From GWF2-38-10 sp964527595 (GTDB taxonomy: Bacteria; Babelota; Babeliae; Babelales; RVW-14), in the NCBI GenBank assembly GCA_964527595.1, contig CAZGPI010000014.1, forward strand, positions 1 through 27,204: 27,204 bases of DNA, given 5' to 3'. The translations under genes and the position numbers were made by a program. This document shows, in pieces, positions 1 through 8,824 of the stretch (position 1 is the stretch's first letter; each line of letters opens with the position of its first letter). The notes beneath the pieces are model-generated. The model was not told the DNA's origin. It saw only the letters and a list, made by a program, of their open reading frames with translations, and did no database searches.

Positions 1-1133
1 TGCGCGGTACAAGCCAAGCGATGAACTATTACGCTCCAACAATTAGAGCGAGCAGCTACCAAATAGAGATGAATCGAACAACCAGTAATGCGGTTGTTCA
101 ACTTTATGCAGAATTAACGAATCTCGACCTAGAGGCAGATGGAAACATTATAAATTCAGCGCTCGATGACCTTTATGTTAAATATAGAACTAATAGCAAC
201 CTCATCTTGTACAATAGTGGAATACAAGCACAGCACTTAATTGTTTCAGAAGAGATCGAAACAATTAGTAATATGCGCTACATAAAAGAAGGATTTACCA
301 TACCAACTGGAAAAACCTTAATTCTTAATACTCCGTTGCGTGTATCAGGGAATCTAAATATTGCTGATGGAACCTTACGCCTCGACGGCGACTTAACCCT
401 TGCGGCTGATGCCTATTTGACCTCAGCTGGTGAGATAGATGCTGGCGGTCATTCATTGTTGCTATCAAATAGCTTTGTTGTTCCCTCTGTTGGTTCGCCC
501 CTAAGGTTTAGTAGTAATGCTGTTATTGATGGTGGTGGGAACGAGATGGCGTTTGCTTCGGGTGCATACCTTCTTGTTGATGCTGGCGTTTCAGTAACGT
601 TGCGTAATATGATTTTGCGATTGCCGACTTTTGGCCGTGATCAAGTGATGCAAACGTTGAGCATGGATGCTGGTTCGTCTTGTTTGACACTGCAAAATGT
701 ATCGATTTTTCTAGAAGATGATTATGAATTTAGTATTGGTCGATTGTATATTGACAAAGATGTTTTTTTAGGTGGTAGTCATAAGTTTATTTATGCATCA
801 ACTAAGCCAATGACTATTCAGAATGATTCGATGTTATTCTTTGATTTGGGGTCTGAATTTGCTTACAAGCCAGGTACCTCCAATCGCGATTTAGTTACGA
901 TGACCGATCAAACATCAAGAATTTATCTAAATGGTTGTTCTCTCAGTTCAACTTCAACTGGTCTTCGATTAACGAAGGGTACGTTAATTTTTGATAATAA
1001 AAACAAGATCTATGCAAAAGGGTCGACATTATCGAACGCAATAGCTTTTGGGAATGGACCCGACTCTCTTGCCGTTTATATAATGCCAGGGGCCTTACTT
1101 GATGTGAAGTCTGGTTGCTTGGATTGTCAGTAA
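1..1133 (+). CDS. C-type secreted beta-helix repeat protein, 3' part (5' end outside window)
   Basis: The reading frame is open through the left edge (first full codon at 3). The Met codon at 21 is probably not the start, because the residues before it align with the middle of the collagen-like gene C (R-x-x-S-x-x-x-x-YYAP in both, then TTSNAV). Visible parts are a unique segment of about 110 residues (to about 300), then Thr/Leu/Gly-rich parallel beta-helix rungs (about 300-780; motifs IDGGGNEMAF, VTLRNM, LEDDYEF). The family closing block follows: SNRDLVTM, LNGCSL, TGLRLTKG, FGNG, then IMPGALLDVKSG before the TAA. It is a paralogue of gene C but has no collagen stretch and keeps the C-terminal block that C has lost. 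A hairpin follows the stop. The function is unknown; secretion and a surface role are inferred from its relatives. Confidence 0.85.
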   Translation, partial: RGTSQAMNYYAPTIRASSYQIEMNRTTSNAVVQLYAELTNLDLEADGNIINSALDDLYVKYRTNSNLILYNSGIQAQHLIVSEEIETISNMRYIKEGFTIPTGKTLILNTPLRVSGNLNIADGTLRLDGDLTLAADAYLTSAGEIDAGGHSLLLSNSFVVPSVGSPLRFSSNAVIDGGGNEMAFASGAYLLVDAGVSVTLRNMILRLPTFGRDQVMQTLSMDAGSSCLTLQNVSIFLEDDYEFSIGRLYIDKDVFLGGSHKFIYASTKPMTIQNDSMLFFDLGSEFAYKPGTSNRDLVTMTDQTSRIYLNGCSLSSTSTGLRLTKGTLIFDNKNKIYAKGSTLSNAIAFGNGPDSLAVYIMPGALLDVKSGCLDCQ

Positions 1134-1165
1134 CTAGTCCTGGTTGATCACTATGATTCGTTGAC

Positions 1166-1205
1166 GCAAAGAGCCGGCAGTTTAGAAGAACTGCCGGCTC
1201 TTTGC
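1166..1205 (+). terminator. Hairpin terminator after the left-edge gene
   Basis: A perfect 17-bp inverted repeat (1166-1182 with 1189-1205) encloses a 6-nt loop (TAGAAG) and has a GAGCCGGCAG core. Only three T residues sit at the end of the 3' arm and there is no long U-tract, so it could be a weak intrinsic terminator, act in both directions, or be an mRNA-stabilising hairpin. Its position 32 nt after the stop codon and before the next promoter favours termination. Confidence 0.7.
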
Positions 1206-1260
1206 CATACAATGGTATTTGCTTTAGGTTCAACATTATTTTATAGAAAGGACTGGTTTG

Positions 1261-1294
1261 TTGCAACTTGCCCCTAAACGCTTAGTAATATAAC
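1261..1294 (+). promoter_or_regulatory. Putative promoter of gene A1
   Basis: TTGCAA (1261-1266) is followed by exactly 22 nt and then TATAAC (1289-1294), 44 nt before the ATG. The same arrangement with identical spacing precedes the two other A-type genes. If the -10 is read as the overlapping TAATAT (1286-1291), the spacer is 19 nt. The surrounding sequence differs between copies, which supports selection on these positions, although shared ancestry of the leaders could also explain it. Confidence 0.55.
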
Positions 1295-1338
1295 GGGAGA
1301 GTTTTGATGTTTTTTGATTTAACAAAAAGGAGCGCGAA

Positions 1339-4300
1339 ATGTTTAAGCGCGGATTGGTTTTAGTATTGGTGTTATTGGGAAATATATGCAATCTCGGCGC
1401 GGTATTCATTGATGGAACTTCGAATCTAAAGTATTTTCCTCAAAATTATGTTTTTCGTGATGGCGATAGCGCTGAGGGTTTTGTGCGTTTTGGTAATGGT
1501 ATTACGGTAAAACCCTCAACCGGTTATGCTTCAAATTTTACTATCAATACATTTGCTCCGCTGAGTGGAGGCATTGATCTGCGAACAACAAGTATGCTTA
1601 CCTTGCTCGGTGATTTAAAAATTGATAATAATATAACGTTTACTAATGGTGGTTATATTAATAGCGCCGGTTCACAATTAGTTCTTGGCGGAGATTTAAC
1701 TATTGCCCAAGATAAGGATCTTCATTTAGGAGGAGTTTTAACCGTTGACGGAAATGGGCATAATTTTTCTATAAATCCCAATGCTAAACTTTTATTAGAC
1801 GATGATGCAAATATTACCTTACGCAATATGACATTATCTATATCCCCTGATTATTATGGCTACTCGCCAATTCAACTTGGGACATCTACAACGCGTCTTA
1901 ATCTTGATAATGTCGATTTCAAAATGGGCAAAGATTTTAATTTTAATGAAGGACAATTACATTTTTATAACAATGTACAATTCTCTGGTCCTTCAACATT
2001 TGCTTATAATTCTGCAAGTCCAAGTTATATTGCTCCTCTTGGGCGTCTTTCTTTTGCGCCCGATACTACATTTCTTTATGCTCCAAGTAGTCCATCGCGC
2101 GATCTTCTTGTAATGGAAGATAAAACATCAACGCTTTTTTTAGATGGCTGTACACTAAAAACAAGCAATACCGGTATGCGTTTGACCAATGGAAGTCTCT
2201 GTTTTGGTGGGAATATTGATATTATAAATGGAAATAACGTAAGAGTAAGAGAACGAACTTCTGGCGCTGGAACTGGAACTTATGCGCTTCTTGATTATAC
2301 ACCAAATAGATGTGAATTTTCGCCTGATGGGCTTTGTATTTTAACAACATTGGGGAACCGCTATCAATATGACGGAATAATAAATCTTCATGCCATTGAA
2401 AACAATAAGCTTGTCTTAAAATATAAAGGAAATCCAAATGGTGCTTTTTCAGTCACTCGAGCGTGTACATGGTCTCCTGATAGCGGTTATATTGCAATAT
2501 TGACGTCAAACAATATTTATATCCTGAAGATAATTAATTGGACTCCAACATGGCAGTCATATACTGATACTCCTTATGGAACGCCAATAAGTTTACGCTC
2601 TTTTGCTTGGTCTCCAACAGGTGAATATATTGCGGCAACTAATTCAGACAATGGCGACGAATCACTTAATATTTATCCTGTTTCGGCTGGAATAATTGGA
2701 ACCGCTAAGTCTGTGCTAACGGGGAGTGGATCTTATCCTCTTTCGTGTTCCTGGTCACCAGATGGTAAATATGTTTCCGTGGTTTGTCGAGATGCAAATG
2801 AAATTAAAATATATGCTATTTCGTCTAATGGTACCCCTAGCCTGGTAGATTCTGCTTCGGCTGGAACATCACCGCAATTTGTTTCCTGGTCTCCTAAAGG
2901 TGATTTTATTGCGGTTGTTAATGCTGAGAATGATTTACTTATTTTTCCAGCAACCAGTTCTGGTTCATTAGGGACTGTGTCTATAACCACAACCGAAACA
3001 ACCCCAAAAAACATTAGCTGGGCACCATCGGGCGACATTCTTGCTGTTGCTTGTGCAGGTATAGAAATACATGGGGAGGGATCGGGACTTAATCCTTTAC
3101 TTCGTGTTTATTCGATTGAAAATGGGATTGCTGTGCCTAATGAAAATCAAGATATAGGAGTAGGAAGCGGAGACATGACGTGGTGCTCTTGGCAAGGGGT
3201 AAGAGGCAATTTAATTGCTACTATTAATGATACGTCTGCAGCAATATATATAAATAAAGTAGGTTATCAAAATGCCATGAGAACACTTTCCGACTGCATT
3301 ATTATAGGAAATGGTTCTCAAAGTCAAGCCGCAGATGTAGATATTAGGTTGCAGCCAAATGCGCAAGTAAATGTTAATGGATTAATATACGATAACTCGA
3401 TAAATCAAGCATGGCAGAATCGTTATACATCTGATACAGAAGTTAATACAACAAGTTATACATTAGAAAGTGACCTTTTTTTAGATGATAATCATCGATT
3501 ATTAATTAACGAAAGTTGTACGTTTGATGGTGCCGGACATAGCATAAGTTTTGCACAAAATAGCGGCGGCATTTACCTCGCTCCAGGAAAAATGGTAAAA
3601 TTTACTAATGTTGTTTTCAAAGATTTTTATGATTATGCAATTTCAAGTGATGATACCTCTTATTCTGCTCCACATTTAAATCCATCAATAACGTTTGGTG
3701 ATGGGACCATAATAGAAATACAAAGATCGGTAAGATTAGGAACATTTTGGAAATTTTCAGGTAATGTTACCATTAATGGTTTTGGCAATACGATTAGTAT
3801 ATATGATGATTATTATGACAATAATGCTATCGGCATATTATCGCCGGGAACGCTAACATTACAAAACATAAAAATAAGTGGCGTTAAAAAGCACAAGCTT
3901 CGTTGCATTGGTGAAAATGCAGAAATAAAACTCAATAATTGCGATCTTATTTTAGATAATAGTTATAACGACGAAACCGAAAGCCTCGATAATAATTACC
4001 GATTCACTTCCGGCAGTATTATAGTTGAGAATGATGTTAAACTAACCGGCAAGGGTATTTTTAGCCAAGAAGGAACAGGTAATATAATCGTATTACAAGA
4101 ATCAACGTTATTTGTGGATTCTGGCATTACTTATAGTTATGCAGCCGATCCAATAGGTTCAGAATCAAGATTTATTTTTGATACCAGAATGACCACAACA
4201 ATGACAACAGCAACACTCTATTTAAATGGATGCTCGCTGAAAACAACCGACACTGGAATGCGATTAAGATATGGAAACATTTATTTTGATAATACAGTTA

Positions 4301-7300
4301 CGATTAGCACAAAAGGGCCGTTGAGCGACCCATTGGAGGTATCTGCTGTCGATTCAATTACAAGAACATTTGATTTGAGTAATTTTACCTATAATAATGG
4401 TGCTTGGTCTCCAAATGGCTCATATATAGTTGTAACAGATAGTGATTCTCAAGCAGGCACCGGACATATCGAATTATTTTCCGTAAGCAATGGTCAATTA
4501 ACTGCTCAAAATACTCAAGCGGTACCAGCGGTTATAGACTCTTGTGCTTGGTCACCAAATAATCAATATGTTTCTATTGCAACTGATAACGGCATTAATG
4601 TTTATGCGATTACTAGTGGAATGATTGGAAGTCTTGTAAGCTCAATTGATAGTGGTAATTATCAAGGAATTACGTGGAGTGGCGATGGTAGTTATATTGC
4701 TGTAATTGAAAAAACAACAAAATTATTATACATATATCCTGTTGCAAATGGGGTGTTAGGAACCCCTCAAAGTGCTTCGCTTGATTTATTTTCAACGCAA
4801 GGGGCAACGTCGTGGAGTCCTAATAGTGGTTTTGTTGCAGTTTCATATGTTAATCAATATTCGCAAAGTGTTATTAAAACGTTTTCTGTTGTAAATGGAG
4901 CGCCCACCTTTGTATCTTCTCCAATGTCTCCCCTAATGGGATCTGCATTAGGTATTAAATGGTCTCCTGCTGGTGGTTTTATTGCTGTTGTTTGTTCCGG
5001 ACCTAATAATTTGATAATTTATCCTGTTGATAATAATGGTATTTTTGAGCAATCATACGGCGTAGGAATTTCATACACCATTTCGCTTGAAGCAAGCAAT
5101 CTTTATGGATTTAGTTGGTCACCAGACGGCAGTTTTATCGCAATAACGAAACTCGATGGTAGCGACTATACGTTAAATTTCTATGCCATTGCTAATGGCG
5201 TGCCTTCAGCAAAGCAAAGCATTCCAGTAGATAATGGATCACTCGCTTGTTTGTGGAATAACAATGGATCGTATCTAGCAACACTTTATACGAATGAATC
5301 TTGGGGCTCAAGTGGCCAACCTCGTACTGTTTCAAATGGAATTGTAACCTATGCTACTAATGCTGAGATGGAAAATCCTCTTGTTGGATTAACATTAATT
5401 GATTCAATAACAAGCGAGATTTCATGGATTGGTTCTGGTTCTAATCGTTGTGCTTGGTCGCCAAATAATTCATTTATTGCTGCGATAGATACTAATAATT
5501 CAGGTGATAGTAATATACATCTTCTTGCCGTCAGTAATGGACAACTAACGGTCCAAAATACGCAAGCTGTTTCTGGAAATATAGGTTCTTGTGCTTGGGC
5601 GCCAAATGATCAATATTTTGCTGTTGCTACTGATCAAGGTGTTAAAGTTTATCCTATTAGCGGAGGCTTGCTTGGAAGTGTTATAAGTTCAAGTCCTAGT
5701 GGTACTTATCAAGGCATTTCGTGGAGTCATGACGGAAATTACATAGCGGCTGTTTTTATTGATCAAGTGCAACTAGGAAATGTAGAACTACACATATTTA
5801 CAGTTACCAATGGTGTTTTGGGAATTCCGCAATCTCTTTATATCGAAAATTATGCAAACCAATTATTTTCAACATGGAGCCCTGATGGAAGTTATGTTGC
5901 CGTATCATATTCAAGTATGAGCAGTGGTGTTTATGTTAAAACATATACTATTTCTCTGGGCACACCAACAGAAGCCGCTCTAAAAAATATAACAGGAATG
6001 ATGAATGCCCCGTCAAGTATTGAGTGGTCACCTACTGGCGATTATGTTGCCTTTACTGATGAATCGGCAAAAACATTAAATATTTATCCCGTTGATAATA
6101 ATGGAACTCTTGGCACGGGAAATACTATTTCACTTGGAACCAAAACACCAAGAAGATTTAGCTGGACAGCCGATGGAAATTTTATTGCGGTAATGGCAGT
6201 TGAGTGGGGTATGTCTGGCGAACAGGATACATTAAATTTCTATGCTATTGTTAATGGAGTACCATCGCTTATAGATAGCATAACTATAACAACTGGCACA
6301 AATTCTTGTTCCTGGAATGGCGATGGTTCATACATAGCAACAACGCATTATAATATGATGTCTAATTCGAGCGGGCTTGAAACATATTCATTTGATTATA
6401 ATCCCTGCATAACACAAGCCGATTCTATAATAACCGAATTTGAGTTGATAAATAACATCCCTAATAATTGTAGTTGGTCACCGTTTGGTTCATTTGTTGC
6501 AATAATAGAAAATGATATTATAACAAATGCCGGAACGATAAATCTTTATGCTGTTAATAACGGCCAATTGACAGCACGAAATTCAAAGTCTGGATTTTTA
6601 AATATACAATCTTGTGCTTGGGCGCCAAATGGAAATTACTTTGCCGTTGCAACAGCGTTAGGAATTCAAGTTTGTAATATTACTGGAGGAATAATCGGGG
6701 ATAGCGCAAGTTCTAGCGATGACGCTGAATATCAAGGAATTTCTTGGAGCGCTGATGGAGATTATATTGCAGCGATTAATAAAACATCACGTCAATTGCG
6801 GGTATTCCCTGTAGAAGAAGGTATTTTGGGAACGCCTCAAGATGTAGAGCTTGGAACTACATCGTTGGATCGAGGTTCGACCTCTTGGCGTTCTAATGGA
6901 AGCTTTGTTGCAGCATCATACATAAATAGTGACTATAAAACATTTATAAAAAACTTTTCTGTAACAGATGGTGTTCCATCTGCTGTATTTTCAACAACAT
7001 CTACGGTCTGGACAGGTCCATTAGGCATTAAATGGTCACCGTCTGCTGACTTTATTGCCATTGTTAATACAGCGACTCCAGAATTAACTATTTATCCTGT
7101 TGATGGTCAAGGTTTGCTTGAAACGGAAAATACTATTTCACTTGGAACAGTTATGCCAACTGGATTTAATTGGGCTCCGAATGGAAACTTTATTTCGGTG
7201 TCAGAATATGTACAAGCGGAAGATGGTGACAAAGATCCTTTTCTTAAAGTCTTTTCTTTGAATAATGGCGTTCCATTGCTCACGGGAAGTATTCCTGTAT

Positions 7301-8541
7301 CTACCGCACCAGCTTATCCTCAAGCCTTTTCCTGGAATAATGACGGTTCATATATTGCAGCGACATATTATAAGGGAGCTGGTGGGATTGCGCGGCCTGG
7401 TGGTATCTCAGCATCAGCGCCATCAAGTGGTATTATTACATATGCGTTTAGCTATGATCTAGCAAGGGTTAGAGAGCTTCCACCGACGCTTTCAAATAGT
7501 ATCACTTTTTCAGATACCTTAATTACCAGGCAAGGCGGATCAAAAATAAAAGTATATGGACTTGTTGATCATCGCCAAGATTCGTATTCATGGCAAACGC
7601 GAAATCAATTTGGCAAAGAAATCAATACGTCGTCTTATAGCCAAAATGAAGACCTGTTCTTAAGCAAAGACCAATCGTTAATAATTAACGAAAGCTGTGT
7701 GTTTAATGGTGATGGGCATTCAATTTGGTTTGCTCGTAATCAATTAAATCTTATTCAAATAGCCGCTGGCAAATCGGTTGTCTTTACGAACGTCGTATTA
7801 AAAGACTTTAACGATGCAGCAATTTTTCTCGGTACAGGTTCAGTAATTACTTTTGGTGATGGTTCGGTAATAGAATATTCAATGCCGACAGTTCTTTCGC
7901 ATGATTTGCAATTTGCAGGAAATGCTATTATTCGTGGCTTGGGTTATTCTATTGATTTATCAACTCATTACTTAGGTATTCGTCAACCTGGACTTCTTAC
8001 ATTGCAAGATATTGTATTCAATAATGTTGATGACCATAAGATTCGATGTATTGGTGATAATGCTTCGATTGTATTCCGTAATAGTGATTTAGTTCTTGAT
8101 GGTAATTTCACCTTTTCAACTGGTTCATTTACCATTCAAGATGATGTCATTATAACAGGAACTCATACGTTCAGCTTTGAAGGATCGGGACAAAAAACGT
8201 CACGAATTGCGGCAAATTCAACATTATTGTTGGATACTGGAGTCACCTTTAGTTATGCTCCGCGTGCAGCAAATCAGGATCTTTTGGCCTTTACCAATGT
8301 AACGTCTCGTCTATATCTAAATGGTTGCACCCTCAAAACAACTTCAACGGGTATGCGATTAACTAAGGGAACCATGATCGTTGATAATCAGAACAGTGTT
8401 TACAATAATTCGCCATCGTCAATGTCTGGGGCATTTACTCTTGGTAACGGTATAGCAGCAGACGACTTAACGATACAAATCATGCCGAATGCCAATATTG
8501 AAATGGTTAATGGTAGTATGGTCTATAATAACCAGCAATAA
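1339..8541 (+). CDS. A1: giant secreted protein of beta-helix modules and four seven-bladed beta-propellers
   Basis: This 2400-aa protein starts at an ATG preceded by AAAAAGGAG (6-nt gap). Residues 1-21 form a Sec signal peptide (MFKRG, Leu/Val core, LGA). Order of parts: beta-helix 1 (about 22-300); propeller 1 (WSPDG-like blade motifs near 325, 377, 423, 470, 515, 559, 616); beta-helix 2 (about 640-990); propellers 2, 3 and 4 in tandem (about 1005-1354, 1355-1694, 1695-2045; seven blade motifs each); beta-helix 3 (about 2050-2400), ending YNNQQ. Blades follow the WD40/PD40-like pattern W-S-P-[DN]-G-x-[YF]-[IV]-A; I see no catalytic motif. It has its own promoter and a hairpin after it, so it is probably monocistronic. 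The family is not one I can name. The likely role is extracellular binding or adhesion (inference). The last module matches A2 at nucleotide level. Confidence 0.9.
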   Translation: MFKRGLVLVLVLLGNICNLGAVFIDGTSNLKYFPQNYVFRDGDSAEGFVRFGNGITVKPSTGYASNFTINTFAPLSGGIDLRTTSMLTLLGDLKIDNNITFTNGGYINSAGSQLVLGGDLTIAQDKDLHLGGVLTVDGNGHNFSINPNAKLLLDDDANITLRNMTLSISPDYYGYSPIQLGTSTTRLNLDNVDFKMGKDFNFNEGQLHFYNNVQFSGPSTFAYNSASPSYIAPLGRLSFAPDTTFLYAPSSPSRDLLVMEDKTSTLFLDGCTLKTSNTGMRLTNGSLCFGGNIDIINGNNVRVRERTSGAGTGTYALLDYTPNRCEFSPDGLCILTTLGNRYQYDGIINLHAIENNKLVLKYKGNPNGAFSVTRACTWSPDSGYIAILTSNNIYILKIINWTPTWQSYTDTPYGTPISLRSFAWSPTGEYIAATNSDNGDESLNIYPVSAGIIGTAKSVLTGSGSYPLSCSWSPDGKYVSVVCRDANEIKIYAISSNGTPSLVDSASAGTSPQFVSWSPKGDFIAVVNAENDLLIFPATSSGSLGTVSITTTETTPKNISWAPSGDILAVACAGIEIHGEGSGLNPLLRVYSIENGIAVPNENQDIGVGSGDMTWCSWQGVRGNLIATINDTSAAIYINKVGYQNAMRTLSDCIIIGNGSQSQAADVDIRLQPNAQVNVNGLIYDNSINQAWQNRYTSDTEVNTTSYTLESDLFLDDNHRLLINESCTFDGAGHSISFAQNSGGIYLAPGKMVKFTNVVFKDFYDYAISSDDTSYSAPHLNPSITFGDGTIIEIQRSVRLGTFWKFSGNVTINGFGNTISIYDDYYDNNAIGILSPGTLTLQNIKISGVKKHKLRCIGENAEIKLNNCDLILDNSYNDETESLDNNYRFTSGSIIVENDVKLTGKGIFSQEGTGNIIVLQESTLFVDSGITYSYAADPIGSESRFIFDTRMTTTMTTATLYLNGCSLKTTDTGMRLRYGNIYFDNTVTISTKGPLSDPLEVSAVDSITRTFDLSNFTYNNGAWSPNGSYIVVTDSDSQAGTGHIELFSVSNGQLTAQNTQAVPAVIDSCAWSPNNQYVSIATDNGINVYAITSGMIGSLVSSIDSGNYQGITWSGDGSYIAVIEKTTKLLYIYPVANGVLGTPQSASLDLFSTQGATSWSPNSGFVAVSYVNQYSQSVIKTFSVVNGAPTFVSSPMSPLMGSALGIKWSPAGGFIAVVCSGPNNLIIYPVDNNGIFEQSYGVGISYTISLEASNLYGFSWSPDGSFIAITKLDGSDYTLNFYAIANGVPSAKQSIPVDNGSLACLWNNNGSYLATLYTNESWGSSGQPRTVSNGIVTYATNAEMENPLVGLTLIDSITSEISWIGSGSNRCAWSPNNSFIAAIDTNNSGDSNIHLLAVSNGQLTVQNTQAVSGNIGSCAWAPNDQYFAVATDQGVKVYPISGGLLGSVISSSPSGTYQGISWSHDGNYIAAVFIDQVQLGNVELHIFTVTNGVLGIPQSLYIENYANQLFSTWSPDGSYVAVSYSSMSSGVYVKTYTISLGTPTEAALKNITGMMNAPSSIEWSPTGDYVAFTDESAKTLNIYPVDNNGTLGTGNTISLGTKTPRRFSWTADGNFIAVMAVEWGMSGEQDTLNFYAIVNGVPSLIDSITITTGTNSCSWNGDGSYIATTHYNMMSNSSGLETYSFDYNPCITQADSIITEFELINNIPNNCSWSPFGSFVAIIENDIITNAGTINLYAVNNGQLTARNSKSGFLNIQSCAWAPNGNYFAVATALGIQVCNITGGIIGDSASSSDDAEYQGISWSADGDYIAAINKTSRQLRVFPVEEGILGTPQDVELGTTSLDRGSTSWRSNGSFVAASYINSDYKTFIKNFSVTDGVPSAVFSTTSTVWTGPLGIKWSPSADFIAIVNTATPELTIYPVDGQGLLETENTISLGTVMPTGFNWAPNGNFISVSEYVQAEDGDKDPFLKVFSLNNGVPLLTGSIPVSTAPAYPQAFSWNNDGSYIAATYYKGAGGIARPGGISASAPSSGIITYAFSYDLARVRELPPTLSNSITFSDTLITRQGGSKIKVYGLVDHRQDSYSWQTRNQFGKEINTSSYSQNEDLFLSKDQSLIINESCVFNGDGHSIWFARNQLNLIQIAAGKSVVFTNVVLKDFNDAAIFLGTGSVITFGDGSVIEYSMPTVLSHDLQFAGNAIIRGLGYSIDLSTHYLGIRQPGLLTLQDIVFNNVDDHKIRCIGDNASIVFRNSDLVLDGNFTFSTGSFTIQDDVIITGTHTFSFEGSGQKTSRIAANSTLLLDTGVTFSYAPRAANQDLLAFTNVTSRLYLNGCTLKTTSTGMRLTKGTMIVDNQNSVYNNSPSSMSGAFTLGNGIAADDLTIQIMPNANIEMVNGSMVYNNQQ
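4351..7490 (+). repeat. Tandem triplication of a whole beta-propeller coding unit (about 1.03 kb each) in A1
   Basis: The units start at 4351, 5401 and 6421, each with GATTC(A/T)AT(A/T)A encoding DSI(I/T)T-like sequence, giving unit lengths of 1050, 1020 and about 1060 bp. Corresponding blades match in order: a CAW(S/A)PN blade second, an ISWS-x-DG blade third, a WSPDGSYVAVSY-like blade fourth, an I(K/E)WSP blade fifth, an FSW/FNW blade sixth and a W(N/G)-x-(N/D)GSYIAT blade seventh. The copies have diverged at nucleotide level, so this is an old or relaxed duplication, unlike the identical patches elsewhere in the locus. Confidence 0.85.
7942..8406 (+). repeat. 465-bp segment identical to 13190-13654
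   Basis: By eye, every base of this segment in the last beta-helix module of A1 matches A2 at a constant offset of 5248, including synonymous positions. Differences appear at once on both sides (7938, 7940, 7941 and 8407). It encodes the block from the IRCIGDNA region through LNGC and TGMRLTKG. Confidence 0.9.
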
Positions 8542-8633
8542 GTAAAGACAAGGAAACTGAGCTTATGTTTTAAATCAACGGCAGAATTTTTGGTGTTGAT
8601 TTGGGCACAACTCGAAAATAATTTATCAAGCAT

Positions 8634-8670
8634 AACCAGAAGCCCACGGACTTTTCGTGGACTTCTGGTT
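8634..8670 (+). terminator. Hairpin terminator after A1
   Basis: The inverted repeat has a 9-bp outer stem (8634-8642 with 8662-8670), one C/A mismatch, a 5-bp inner stem (8644-8648 with 8656-8660) and a 7-nt loop. The 3' arm ends GGTTTCAT, so the U-tract is poor. It lies about 90 nt after the A1 stop and before the A2 promoter. The rest of 8542-8824 shows no gene. Confidence 0.6.
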
Positions 8671-8747
8671 TCATAAAAAAAGTCGATAGTTTTATATATC
8701 TTGAGGTCGCTTTATTCCACCTTTTTTATATAGAAAATATATTTTTA

Positions 8748-8781
8748 TTGCTATCAGACCATAACTACTTGGTAATATAAC
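8748..8781 (+). promoter_or_regulatory. Putative promoter of the A2-B1 operon
   Basis: TTGCTA (8748-8753) is followed by a 22-nt spacer and TATAAC (8776-8781), 43 nt before the A2 ATG. Spacing and distance match the A1 and A3 promoters. The leader after it is A+T-rich and ends in an AGGAGCGCGAGATG context nearly identical to that of A1. Confidence 0.55.
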
Positions 8782-8824
8782 GAGTAATTTTTTAAGTTTT
8801 TAATTTAATAAACAGGAGCGCGAG

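Noticed and set aside
943..1266. 107-codon minus-strand frame across the first terminator
   Set aside because: It runs through a 17-bp hairpin and the end of a clear plus-strand gene, with no ribosome binding site or recognisable product.
1307..1363. 18-codon leader ORF (MFFDLTKRS...) with a GGGAGAG site before A1, overlapping its start; a 9-codon one at 16168-16197 before A3
   Set aside because: The A2 leader has no counterpart and the peptides are unrelated, so chance ATGs are the simpler explanation.
2311..7420. Propellers as TolB, lactonase or other enzymes
   Set aside because: Only the structural WSPDG-type blade motifs are visible; no catalytic or metal-binding residues typical of such enzymes could be identified.
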